64,000 nucleotides of DNA from positions 44,877 through 108,876 of the forward strand of contig CAKSAY010000004.1 in the NCBI GenBank assembly GCA_934438055.1, in the 5' to 3' direction. Positions within the stretch are counted from its first letter, which is position 1. Every line of letters starts with the position of its first letter. This document shows positions 40,753 through 49,789 of this stretch, in pieces. The position numbers and the translations under genes were made by a program. Below the pieces are notes generated by a model that saw only the letters and a list, made by a program, of their open reading frames with translations, searched no databases and had not been told where the DNA came from. The DNA is from an uncultured Oscillospiraceae bacterium (lineage in GTDB: Bacteria; Bacillota; Clostridia; Oscillospirales; Ruminococcaceae).

Positions 40753-42984
40753 TTAATTTAACGATAACTGCTCTGCATCTTCTTTTGGAAATGCACCGCG
40801 AGCCGGAAGGTTTTTGGTAAAATATCTCGTCTCGTCTTCAAACATGCCGTCTTGATAGAGAGAAACGTTTTCCAAAACACAATTTTTATTTTGCGTCATC
40901 ACAGCAACGCCCAGCGTATCTCTTGTGGATTTGAGCTGAATCATTGCTGAAGAAAACAAAAGCAGTCTTTTGCTGCCGGAACGAAGCAAATAGGTGCTGG
41001 GCTTCTCTTCCGCAAAAACGGCCACTAAAGGCGATTTCATAGAATAAGCTTTGGTCAGCTTGCGACGATTTGTCTTGGTTTGGTAAGCCGAGAGAGGAAC
41101 TTTGGCAACCTTTCCATTTTCAAAGAAAAACAGAAGCGTTTGCTGATAATCCAGCGTTACAACCATGCTGTGCAGATGCTCGTCCTGAGCAAACTCTAAA
41201 ATAGCGGGAACAAAATCTCCTAACATGCTGGCTTTTGTGTCGGGGAATTGACTCAAATTGGTTTTGTAAACCTGCCCTTTGTCTGTGAAAAAGAGCAGCT
41301 GTGCATTATTAACCGTTTCTAAATGCGTGCAAATCTCGTCGTTTTCCTTGCACTTTTGTTCACCACTCATTCGCAGCGACTGTGGTGTGATCTTTTTCAA
41401 ATAACCGTCCCTTGTGAGAAACAGATGCACAGGATAAGCAGGTGTCTGCGTCTGCTCTTCCTCTTCTAATTCCTCATCAGGATGGATAAAGAGCGTTTTT
41501 CGCGGCTGTTTATATTTCTTAATCACTTCTTTAAGCTCATTTATCATCAGTCTATCCATTTTTCTCTTGGTTTCAAGAATGGATGTGATTTCTGCAATTT
41601 CTTCCGTCAATGTATCAATTTCCTGCGTCCTCTTTAAAATATATTCACGGTTTAAATGACGAAGTTTAATTTCTGCAACATATTCGGCCTGTTGCATGTC
41701 AATACCAAATCCAATCATCAAATTGGCGGTAACTTCCGACTCCTCCTCCGTCTCACGGATAATGCGCACCGCTTTATCAATATCAAGCAAAATTTTCTGC
41801 AATCCTTTGAGCAGATGAAGCTTATCTTCTTTCTTCTTCTTGTCAAACGACAGACGTCTTCGAATCGACTTAGTTCGAAACGCAATCCACTCATCTAAAA
41901 TCCGGTAGACGCCCAAAACCTTAGGGGTTCCATCAATGAGCACATTAAAATTGCAAGAAAAACTATCCTCCAACGGCGTGAGACGAAATAGCTTTCGCAT
42001 CAGTTTGTCAGGGTCAACGCCCCTTTTGAGATCAATTGTCAACTTTAGTCCGTTCAAATCCGTCTCATCTCTTAGGTCAGAAATCTCTCTAATCTTGTTT
42101 GCTTTAATCAGCTCAACAATTTTATCCATCACCGCCTCAACTGTGGTTGTTGGCGGAATCTCAACCACATCAATACAGTGACTGTCTTTATCATAAGAAT
42201 AACGACTGCGAATCCGCACACTTCCCCGCCCGGTTCGATAAATTTTTTCCAATACCGCCTGATCCTGCAGCAAAAAACCACCCGACGGAAAATCAGGTCC
42301 CTGCAATGTGAGAGATATGTCAAAATCTTTATTTTGAATTCTCTCAATGGTCGTGTTGCAAATCTCTTCAAGATTAAACGGACAAATGGCGCTGGCCATG
42401 GAAACGGCAATTCCCATGTTAGCGTTTACAAGGATGGTTGGAAATCGTGTCGGCAAAAGAACCGGTTCGGTAGTCGTATTATCATAATTAGGAACAAAGT
42501 CTACTGTATCCTTGTCAATATCCTCAAACAACGCATTGCAAATAGGGTCGAGCTTTGCCTCTGTGTAACGGGAAGCAGCATAGGCCATATCGCGCGAATA
42601 GGCCTTTCCAAAATTGCCCTTACTCTGCACATAAGGATGCAAAAGAGCCTGATATCCTCTGGATAGACGGATCATCGTCTCATAAATGGTTGCATCTCCA
42701 TGCGGATTCAATCGCATGGTTTGTCCCACAATGTTTGCGCTTTTGGTAAGACGGCCGTTTAACAACCCCATTTTATACATCGTATATAGAAGCTTGCGGT
42801 GAGAGGGTTTAAACCCATCAATCTCGGGAAGTGCACGAGAAAGGATTACGCTCATTGCATAAGGCATATAGTTTTTTTCAAGTGTCTGCGTAATGGCCTG
42901 CTCCTGCACGATTCCGGCGCCCTCGATGTAGGCGCCGTCGGCGTTCACTTTCTTTGCCGGCTCAAAACTTTTCTTTTTGGCCAT
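40753..42984 (-). CDS. Topoisomerase IV/gyrase-like subunit A (ParC type)
   Basis: A 743-residue type IIA topoisomerase A subunit. It has LSRALPEIDGFKPSHRKLLYTMY, the region NPHGDATIYETM near 94-104, and the catalytic tyrosine Y140 in AASRYTEAKL. A coiled-coil gate and a six-bladed C-terminal beta-pinwheel with weak repeats follow. It lacks the GyrA box, so it more likely decatenates than supercoils. The residue matching the quinolone-contacting serine (GDS in E. coli GyrA and ParC) is alanine 98. The paired B subunit lies 370 bases upstream. It is a divergent member, and exact naming as ParC is inference. Confidence 0.85.
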   Translation of the reverse strand: MAKKKSFEPAKKVNADGAYIEGAGIVQEQAITQTLEKNYMPYAMSVILSRALPEIDGFKPSHRKLLYTMYKMGLLNGRLTKSANIVGQTMRLNPHGDATIYETMIRLSRGYQALLHPYVQSKGNFGKAYSRDMAYAASRYTEAKLDPICNALFEDIDKDTVDFVPNYDNTTTEPVLLPTRFPTILVNANMGIAVSMASAICPFNLEEICNTTIERIQNKDFDISLTLQGPDFPSGGFLLQDQAVLEKIYRTGRGSVRIRSRYSYDKDSHCIDVVEIPPTTTVEAVMDKIVELIKANKIREISDLRDETDLNGLKLTIDLKRGVDPDKLMRKLFRLTPLEDSFSCNFNVLIDGTPKVLGVYRILDEWIAFRTKSIRRRLSFDKKKKEDKLHLLKGLQKILLDIDKAVRIIRETEEESEVTANLMIGFGIDMQQAEYVAEIKLRHLNREYILKRTQEIDTLTEEIAEITSILETKRKMDRLMINELKEVIKKYKQPRKTLFIHPDEELEEEEQTQTPAYPVHLFLTRDGYLKKITPQSLRMSGEQKCKENDEICTHLETVNNAQLLFFTDKGQVYKTNLSQFPDTKASMLGDFVPAILEFAQDEHLHSMVVTLDYQQTLLFFFENGKVAKVPLSAYQTKTNRRKLTKAYSMKSPLVAVFAEEKPSTYLLRSGSKRLLLFSSAMIQLKSTRDTLGVAVMTQNKNCVLENVSLYQDGMFEDETRYFTKNLPARGAFPKEDAEQLSLN

Positions 42985-43354
42985 TCGTTACCTCCATTAT
43001 CTTATTTTATTACCAAAAAGCCGCCCAATTTCTCTACAAAAGCGGCAAATACCTCTTTCGTTGTTCAGAATGCAGCGCAAAAGACTCCGGCAGAAAAACC
43101 TGCTCACTCCAACAGGAGCGAAAACCATGTCTGTGCGTCTAGCATTTGCATAAAAATATCCCCAAAGCCAATAAAAAATATTCCATGTCCAATATAATAA
43201 CCGGAATCCGTTCCAGCAAGGAAAATTCTCTTCTTTAAAGAGAGCGCGGCCATAAAATCGGTGGATTCTTCACTCAACCTTGCGCTCTGAAAAAAAGACA
43301 CGAGCAATGCACAAATCTATGGTTTAGGCAATTTTTAGACAACCAAAATAAAAT
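42985..43354. other. Gap between the topoisomerase genes
   Basis: A 370-base gap on the minus strand between the B and A subunit genes. It holds one open frame ending at 43104 (for example SLKKRIFLAGTDSGYYIGHG), which has protein-like composition but no ribosome-binding site and no recognisable relative. It may be a remnant. GGAGGTAACGA just before the A-subunit ATG is its ribosome-binding site. Confidence 0.35.
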
Positions 43355-45331
43355 TCAACTCACATCCGCCTGTTCGATATAATCCGCTCCAAACTCCGCA
43401 ATAAAGTCCTTTCGACCCTGCAAATTTTCACCTAAAAGCAGATCAAACATCCTCGAGGTCGCCTCCGCCTCGTCCGGCGTCACCTTAATGAGGCGTCTCG
43501 TTTCAGGACACATGGTCGTCAGCCACATCATATCCGGTTCATTTTCTCCCAATCCCTTGGAACGATTCATTAAAAACTTTTTCTTTTCCTCTTCCAGCGT
43601 CTGCACAATGTTTATCTTTTCCTTTTCGCTATAAGCAAAATAGGTTTTGTCCTTTGTAATGATCTCAAACAAAGGAGACTGCGCAATATATACAAAGCCC
43701 TGCTCAATCAACGTGGGCGTTAGGCGATACAGCATTGTTAAGATAAGCGTGCGTATCTGAAATCCATCTACATCGGCATCGGTGCAAATGACAACCTTGC
43801 TCCAGCGCAATCCGTCTAAATCAAAACTGGAAAGCTCTTTGTTCGCCTTTGACTTCACCTCAACGCCGCAGCCTAACACTTTAATGATATCTCGAATAAT
43901 ATCATTTTTAAAAATTTTGTCATAATCAGCCTTTAAGCAGTTGAGAATCTTTCCCCGAACCGGGATAATAGCCTGGAAATTCGCGTCTCTACCCAGTTTA
44001 CAGGCACCAAGAGCAGAGTCTCCCTCCACAATATACAGCTCTCTTATTCCCACGTCTTTGCTGCGACAGTCAACGAACTTTTGAATACGGTTGGTGACAT
44101 CAATGGAACCGGATAGCGTCTTTTTAAGATTCAAACGCGTTTTTTCCGCCTTTTCACGGCTTCTTTTATTCACCAAAACCTGATCGGCAATTTTTCCGGC
44201 CTCGATCGGGTTTTCAATAAAATAAACCTCCATCTGATGCTTTAAAAAGTCAGTCATTGCCTCATAAATAAAACGGTTGGTGATTGATTTTTTGGTTTGA
44301 TTTTCATAAGAAGTCTGGGTGGAAAAAGAAGAAGAGATCAAAACCAGGCAATCCTGAATATCGGCAAAGGTGACCTTACTTTCATTTTTATTATATTTTC
44401 CAGTCTGTTTTAAAAAAGCGTCAATCTGTGAAGTGAGCGCTTGCTTCACCGCCCGTTCAGGAGAGCCGCCATGCTCTAACCAGCTTGAATTATGAAAATA
44501 TTCAATCTGCTTGATTCGATTGGAAAAACATAAAGAAACCGAAAGCTTCACTTTATAATCTTCTTTGTCTTCTCTATCTCTCCCCATCCTCTCAGCCTGC
44601 CAAAACTGCACCGAACTGATGGTGTCCTCACCGGCAATCTCACGCACATAATCCTCAATGCCATTTGGATAATAAAACTCCTGCGATTCCTCGTCCGTAA
44701 CCAAATCACGAAAAACAAACAATAATCCGGGGTTAACAATGGCCTGTTGCTTGAGCATCCTCTGAAAATATGCAGAGGATAAATTAATGTCTGTAAAAAC
44801 CGACAAATCAGGCTTCCACTTAATTTTCGTGCCGCTTTTTTTGCGTGAAGTCGTCTCCTTTTGCAAGCCCCCCTGATTTTCTCCATGCAAAAAATGCAAC
44901 TTATAAAGCGCATTGTCCCGATATATCTCCACATCCATATAAGCGGATGCATATTGTGTTGCACACAAGCCTAATCCATTAAGTCCCAAAGAAAATTCAT
45001 AGTTCTGCCCTTGATTGGTGTTATACTTTCCGCCGGCATATAGCTCGCAAAAAACCAACTCCCAATTAAATCGAGCCTCCTTTTCATTATATTCTACAGG
45101 AATACCCCGTCCAAAGTCTTCAATCTGAATGGAACCATCCGAAAATCGAGTTACAATAATGCGATCTCCAAAGCCCTCTCTAGCTTCGTCAATTGAATTT
45201 GACAAGATTTCAAAAACCGCATGGGCACATCCCTCCAAGCCGTCCGAACCAAAGATAACACCGGGGCGTTTTCTCACTCTATCCGCACCCTTTAAGGATG
45301 TAATACTGTCATTGCCATATTGATTTTTCAC
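43355..45331 (-). CDS. Topoisomerase IV/gyrase-like subunit B (ParE type)
   Basis: A 658-residue ATPase subunit of a type IIA topoisomerase. GHKL motifs are visible: LSNSIDEAREG near 47-57, EDFGRGIPV near 73-81, and GLNGLGLCATQYAS near 113-126. The TOPRIM region has YIVEGDSALGACKLGRDANF and TDADVDGFQIRTLIL, then KGLGENEPDMMW, ending near NLQGRKDFIAEFG. Several motifs depart from the classical GyrB text (for example SALG for SAGG). GTG 45331 is chosen because AAAGGAG lies 7 bases upstream; a longer frame to 45451 has no such site. It works with the adjacent A subunit. Confidence 0.87.
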   Translation of the reverse strand: MKNQYGNDSITSLKGADRVRKRPGVIFGSDGLEGCAHAVFEILSNSIDEAREGFGDRIIVTRFSDGSIQIEDFGRGIPVEYNEKEARFNWELVFCELYAGGKYNTNQGQNYEFSLGLNGLGLCATQYASAYMDVEIYRDNALYKLHFLHGENQGGLQKETTSRKKSGTKIKWKPDLSVFTDINLSSAYFQRMLKQQAIVNPGLLFVFRDLVTDEESQEFYYPNGIEDYVREIAGEDTISSVQFWQAERMGRDREDKEDYKVKLSVSLCFSNRIKQIEYFHNSSWLEHGGSPERAVKQALTSQIDAFLKQTGKYNKNESKVTFADIQDCLVLISSSFSTQTSYENQTKKSITNRFIYEAMTDFLKHQMEVYFIENPIEAGKIADQVLVNKRSREKAEKTRLNLKKTLSGSIDVTNRIQKFVDCRSKDVGIRELYIVEGDSALGACKLGRDANFQAIIPVRGKILNCLKADYDKIFKNDIIRDIIKVLGCGVEVKSKANKELSSFDLDGLRWSKVVICTDADVDGFQIRTLILTMLYRLTPTLIEQGFVYIAQSPLFEIITKDKTYFAYSEKEKINIVQTLEEEKKKFLMNRSKGLGENEPDMMWLTTMCPETRRLIKVTPDEAEATSRMFDLLLGENLQGRKDFIAEFGADYIEQADVS

Positions 45332-45468
45332 TACTTTTCTCCTTTGCAACTCTTGACCTCTGTAAGCTTTTCTGCCAATCTCCACACAAAGAGCCCATAA
45401 AAGGACAAAGAACAATTCATCATAAAATATTTTAACCACAAAATGATTCATCTGTCAAGTTTAGGTTA

Positions 45469-45497
45469 TTGTAAATCATTTGCAAAAGCTGTATAAT
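45469..45497 (+). promoter_or_regulatory. Promoter of the helicase-exonuclease gene
   Basis: TTGTAA (45469-45474), 17 bases, TATAAT (45492-45497). The leader would be about 200 bases and includes the hairpin GCATTT/AAATGC near 45606-45636. Confidence 0.65.
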
Positions 45498-45702
45498 AAT
45501 GGAGAAATATGATCCTTAGCGAATCTTTGACAGGGGAGATGCTTTTTAAAACCCACCATTTACTCCAAAGCAATTTCTAAACGCCCTCCCATGAAATCAG
45601 GTAGATGCATTTTAAGCGCTCTATTCGCTCAAATGCGTAAAAATTTAAAATGCAAACGGCTCTATTCGGTCTTACAAAGATACCCTTTGAGGAGGAAACA
45701 CT

Positions 45703-48297
45703 GTGGAAAATATGCAGCAGCAATTGAAAAACCTAAACGCAGCACAAAAACAAGCGGTTTACACGCTAGACGAAAACATTCTTCTCCTGGCAGCGGCCGG
45801 AACAGGAAAAACCAACGTCTTAGCGCTGCGAATTAGCCTTATTTTAGAAAGAAAGCTCGCACGTCCTGAGCAAATTCTCTGCCTCACCTTCACCAACCGC
45901 GCCTGCAAAGAAATGAAGGAAAGAATCGTGCAATATCATGCTGCGGCAGAGCAGGTCACAGTCAAAACCATCCATAGCTACTGCTATTCTCTCATTAAAC
46001 AATATGCCAAAGAAACAGACATCGCTTCAGACGTGGTTGTTTATGATGAAAGCGACTGCAAAGAGCTGCTGCATGAAATTGAATTTATTCATTTACCGGG
46101 AGGACTTATATCTGTCTATCGCTTTATTCAGCATGTGAAGGAACAACGCCTTTTATTCGATAATGCGTCCTATGCGCAAATTATTAAGCTATGTTTACAG
46201 CAAGACCCTCAAAAGCTCTCAGCAACCTGCCGCGAAGGTGGAAGTGTTAACCAGTCACTATTCCGGTTTCTGCTGGAATACGGCGCCGCCCTTATTGTAA
46301 GGTATAACACACTGCTCAAAGAACGCCACGCAATGGACTTTAATGACATTCTTCTACTGGCTAAACAACTTCTCAAAAATGATGAAACGGCCTCTGCCGT
46401 CAGAGAGAGCTTTCGATTCATTCACATCGACGAAGTGCAAGACACAACGCTAATTGAATATCAAATAATTGAAAAAATCTTTGGAAAGAGCACATTGCTC
46501 CTTTGCGGCGACTATTTCCAAACCATCTATCAATGGCGCGGCTCTAAACCGAGAGATATTTTCAGTGAATATACGCTCCAATACCATCCGATACAAATTG
46601 TATTTGATTGCAATTATCGCTCTACCAAAACGCTCTTAGAGGCCTCAACCGCATTTCTCTCCCATTCTTTTCCGAAAGAGGTGCAAGAGCTTTATGGACA
46701 AACCATTCAAGCACAAGCGGAACAAACCGGGCAGCCTATCGTGCAATTTGAAGCCTCGTCTATTGCGCAGGAAGCCTCTTTCATCTATCATACGCTCCTG
46801 TCTTTAAATCTAAAAGATTTATCCAAAGCGGCGATTCTATGCCGAAACAATATGCAAAACGAGCGAATCAGCGAGGCTCTGACCAAGCTCTTGAAAGAAG
46901 AACCATCTTCCTTGTCATTTTTATTAGCGGAACAAAACAAATTTTTTGAATCCCCCCAAGTTAAAGACATTCTGGCATTTTTGCGTCTAAGCATGAACCC
47001 TTTCGATGACAGCGCCTTAACCCGCATTCTACTCAACTATGCGAATGGAGTTGGTTCAAAAACCATTCAAAAATTGGAAAGCCGCAGTTGCCGGAAAATC
47101 GGAATTCGCCTACATGACTTCATCCACCCTGATACCATAATCCACCATGAGCCCTTTTCGGCGCTCATAGAAAGAATGAAAGATGAAAAAGTCGTGGTTT
47201 TTGACGTGGAAAGCACTGGCATAGACACTTCCAGAGACGAAATTATTCAAATTGCAGCGGTTCGTCTGGACAAAAACGGGAATGTAAAAGAAAAGTTTGA
47301 AAAATTTCTCACTCCCTCCATTGCAGTAGGTTCGTCAGAAGCTGTTCACCATTTCAGCGATGCTTTCTTGAAAAAGAATGGCGAAAGTCCCAAAAAAGTT
47401 TTAGAGGAATTTTGCAACTTTATCAAAGGTACAGTTGTGGTTGGGCACAATGTCTCCTTTGATCTTCACATTTTGCAAAGCCAACTCATGCGCCAAAGTC
47501 TGCCGACGGCAAACTACGAAACTTATTTTGACACGCTCGACTTAGCCCGCCGTTTCTATCCCAATCTTCCCAATCACCGTCTGGAGACGCTCTCCTCCCT
47601 GCTGCAAACTGAAGTTTCCTCTTCTCACAATGCCATGGACGATATTCTCGCCACTAAAGACGTTCTCTGTCACCTTTTGTGGGAAAAGGTGATTCCATCT
47701 TCACAAGAGCGCCAAAAAGTGTATGCAAAATACACCGGACGCTTTGAAAAACTCTCTAGCGCTATTACAAAGCTTCGGCAGCAATTTAACACGCTTTCTC
47801 TCCATGCTATGATTCGAGAAATTGCTGAGATTTCACATCTTGAAAAGGTGCGTAAAGATGAATCCACCGCTCTGCGAATGAGCGAGCTTATCCTGTTGGC
47901 AAAAGAAACAGAACAAGCCTGTGCAGATCGCTACGGCGCAGCCGTTGAGTTTTTAAAAACAGCCGCAATGACGCCTAACAGTTTAGATAGAATGCTCAAG
48001 CTTCATCCAAGAGTCCCCATTCTAACCATCCATCAATCAAAGGGTTGTGAATTCGATTATGTTTTCCTCGCCGGCCTGCAAGACGACGTCTTTCCATCTT
48101 GGTTTGCAGCAAAAAGCGGTGACTTAAGTGAGGAAAGACGAACCTTTTATGTGGCCATGACGCGGGCAAAAAAACAGCTCTTTTTGAGCTGTTCAAAAAA
48201 GGTTGACGGAAAACAAAAAAAGCCGAGCCGCTTTATAAACGAAATTCCACAAAATTGTAGAAAAACAGCAGAATCACAGAATGAACATGCCGTGTAA
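45703..48297 (+). CDS. UvrD/Rep-type helicase with an embedded DnaQ-type 3'-5' exonuclease
   Basis: An 864-residue superfamily 1A helicase split by an exonuclease. Helicase motifs: I AAAGTGKT (30-37), Ia LTFTNRACKEMKER, II HIDEVQDTT, III LLLCGDYFQTIYQWRG, IV FDCNYRSTKTLLEA. Then, between IV and V, a complete DEDDh exonuclease of about 165 residues: FDVESTG (D501, E503), GHNVSFD (D587) and HNAMDD (H642, D647). Helicase motifs V (LTIHQSKGCEFDYVFLAGLQDDVFP) and VI (RRTFYVAMTRAKK) follow. All catalytic residues look intact. GTG follows GAGGAGGAAACACT. A repair role that unwinds and trims 3' ends is likely. The gene stands alone with its own promoter and terminator. Confidence 0.9.
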   Translation: MENMQQQLKNLNAAQKQAVYTLDENILLLAAAGTGKTNVLALRISLILERKLARPEQILCLTFTNRACKEMKERIVQYHAAAEQVTVKTIHSYCYSLIKQYAKETDIASDVVVYDESDCKELLHEIEFIHLPGGLISVYRFIQHVKEQRLLFDNASYAQIIKLCLQQDPQKLSATCREGGSVNQSLFRFLLEYGAALIVRYNTLLKERHAMDFNDILLLAKQLLKNDETASAVRESFRFIHIDEVQDTTLIEYQIIEKIFGKSTLLLCGDYFQTIYQWRGSKPRDIFSEYTLQYHPIQIVFDCNYRSTKTLLEASTAFLSHSFPKEVQELYGQTIQAQAEQTGQPIVQFEASSIAQEASFIYHTLLSLNLKDLSKAAILCRNNMQNERISEALTKLLKEEPSSLSFLLAEQNKFFESPQVKDILAFLRLSMNPFDDSALTRILLNYANGVGSKTIQKLESRSCRKIGIRLHDFIHPDTIIHHEPFSALIERMKDEKVVVFDVESTGIDTSRDEIIQIAAVRLDKNGNVKEKFEKFLTPSIAVGSSEAVHHFSDAFLKKNGESPKKVLEEFCNFIKGTVVVGHNVSFDLHILQSQLMRQSLPTANYETYFDTLDLARRFYPNLPNHRLETLSSLLQTEVSSSHNAMDDILATKDVLCHLLWEKVIPSSQERQKVYAKYTGRFEKLSSAITKLRQQFNTLSLHAMIREIAEISHLEKVRKDESTALRMSELILLAKETEQACADRYGAAVEFLKTAAMTPNSLDRMLKLHPRVPILTIHQSKGCEFDYVFLAGLQDDVFPSWFAAKSGDLSEERRTFYVAMTRAKKQLFLSCSKKVDGKQKKPSRFINEIPQNCRKTAESQNEHAV

Positions 48298-48369
48298 TTC
48301 TAAAATGTTCAAACATTCTCTACCACCCGCTTTAACAATTTACATAAAACTGATAGTCACTAAAACATT

Positions 48370-48408
48370 AAAAAGAGTCCGTCCTGTTCTGTGGACGGGC
48401 TCTTTTGC
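48370..48408 (+). terminator. Terminator of the helicase-exonuclease gene
   Basis: AAAAGAGTCCGTCC pairs with GGACGGGCTCTTTT (one G-T pair) around a short loop and runs into a T stretch. It lies about 70 bases past the stop. Confidence 0.85.
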
Positions 48409-48590
48409 AAAGTCAACGATTATCGTATCATCTCATCTATAAAACGCAACTGCTGTAAATAGGATGCTCTCCCATATCTCTCGCACAAGCAAGTGCCTTG
48501 ACAGTAGAAGTTTCTACCCCATGATTTTACACACGCGTTCTCATATGAATTGATACAGTCTCTATAGATAAATGGCAAGACAACGTGGAG

Positions 48591-49775
48591 CTACATCTCA
48601 TGATATACAGGAAGCGTTCGCACGCGAACTACCTGCTCTATCTCCTCAATCTTCTTTTGAGCAACGCTTCCGTCTCCCTTAATATCAAGGATAGTATAAG
48701 CATAATCCCCCTTGGAACCATTCACAAGATTGTCAATATTCAGTCCGGCATCTCCCACCGCCGCTGAAATCCTTGAAATCGTGTTGGTAACATTCCGATG
48801 AATGACGCAAATGCGACTGTCTCCGTCCGTTCGGGGCCGGGAAACATCAGGAAGATTCACAGAATGTTTGGTGTTTCCGTTTTTTAAATAGTCCATTAAC
48901 TCTTTCGCCGCCATGACAGCACAATTCTCCTCCGATTCAGGCGTGCTTGCGCCAAGGTGAGGAAAGAGAATCACACCGGGCTGACCAAGCAGCTCTTCTG
49001 TGCAAAAATCACAAACATAAAAAGCAACCTTTTTGCTCTCAATCGCCTCAAGCATCGCCTGATTGTCAACCAATTCTCCCCGCGCCAAATTAATAATGCG
49101 AACCCCGTCTTTCATAGCGCAAAGGCTCTTTGCATCAATCATTCCTATTGTTTTCTTGGTTGCCGGCAGATGCAGCGTAATATAGTCGCACTGTTCAAAC
49201 AAAGTCTCAATCGAAGTTGCATGCTTCACAGCGCGTGCAAGATTCCATGCGCTGTCAATCGACACAAAAGGATCATATCCGAGCACCTGCATGCCGAGCA
49301 TAACAGCGGCGTTTGCCACTTTAACGCCAATGGCGCCCAGACCAATCACGCCTAACGTCTTTCCCTTTATTTCAGGCCCTGCAAAATTTGATTTCTTTTG
49401 CTCGCATTGTTTGGCAACTCTTTTGTCTTCTGTTTTCTCCAACGTCTGCACCCATGACAATGCGCCGGATATATCACGCGACGCCAATAGCAACGACAAA
49501 ACCGTCAGTTCTTTCACAGCATTGGCGTTAGCGCCCGGTGTGTTAAAAACAGCGATTCCCTGCTCTGTGCACCTCTCAAGAGGAATATTATTCACCCCCG
49601 CGCCTGCTCTGGCAATGGCAAGCAAATTTTGTCCAAACAGCTCGTCATGCAGCTTTTGGGAGCGCACCAAAAGCGCATCAGGATTTTTTTCCGAATCAGA
49701 GCAGATGAATTCATTCTTATCAAAAGTGTCAATACCAATTTTTGCAATACGGTTCATCGTTCGAATTTTAAACAC
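48591..49775 (-). CDS. serA: D-3-phosphoglycerate dehydrogenase
   Basis: First step of serine synthesis: NAD-dependent oxidation of 3-phosphoglycerate. The 394-residue protein has the NAD motif GLGAIGVKVANAAVMLGMQVLGYDP near 140-165, the catalytic Arg in NLARGELVD near 230, and the catalytic His in FPHLGASTPES. A C-terminal ACT domain (ICVIHRNVTNTISRISAAVG) probably senses serine. It is the short form without the intervening domain. GTG 49775 fits AGGAGG spacing best; ATG 49781 abuts that site. It follows serC by 15 bases after reassigning both starts. Confidence 0.95.
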   Translation of the reverse strand: MFKIRTMNRIAKIGIDTFDKNEFICSDSEKNPDALLVRSQKLHDELFGQNLLAIARAGAGVNNIPLERCTEQGIAVFNTPGANANAVKELTVLSLLLASRDISGALSWVQTLEKTEDKRVAKQCEQKKSNFAGPEIKGKTLGVIGLGAIGVKVANAAVMLGMQVLGYDPFVSIDSAWNLARAVKHATSIETLFEQCDYITLHLPATKKTIGMIDAKSLCAMKDGVRIINLARGELVDNQAMLEAIESKKVAFYVCDFCTEELLGQPGVILFPHLGASTPESEENCAVMAAKELMDYLKNGNTKHSVNLPDVSRPRTDGDSRICVIHRNVTNTISRISAAVGDAGLNIDNLVNGSKGDYAYTILDIKGDGSVAQKKIEEIEQVVRVRTLPVYHEM

Positions 49776-49789
49776 GTTCATCCCTCCTG

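Noticed and set aside
43104..43307. Protein-like minus-strand frame between the topoisomerase genes
   Set aside because: No start with a ribosome-binding site and no family recognised; mentioned in the gap entry only.
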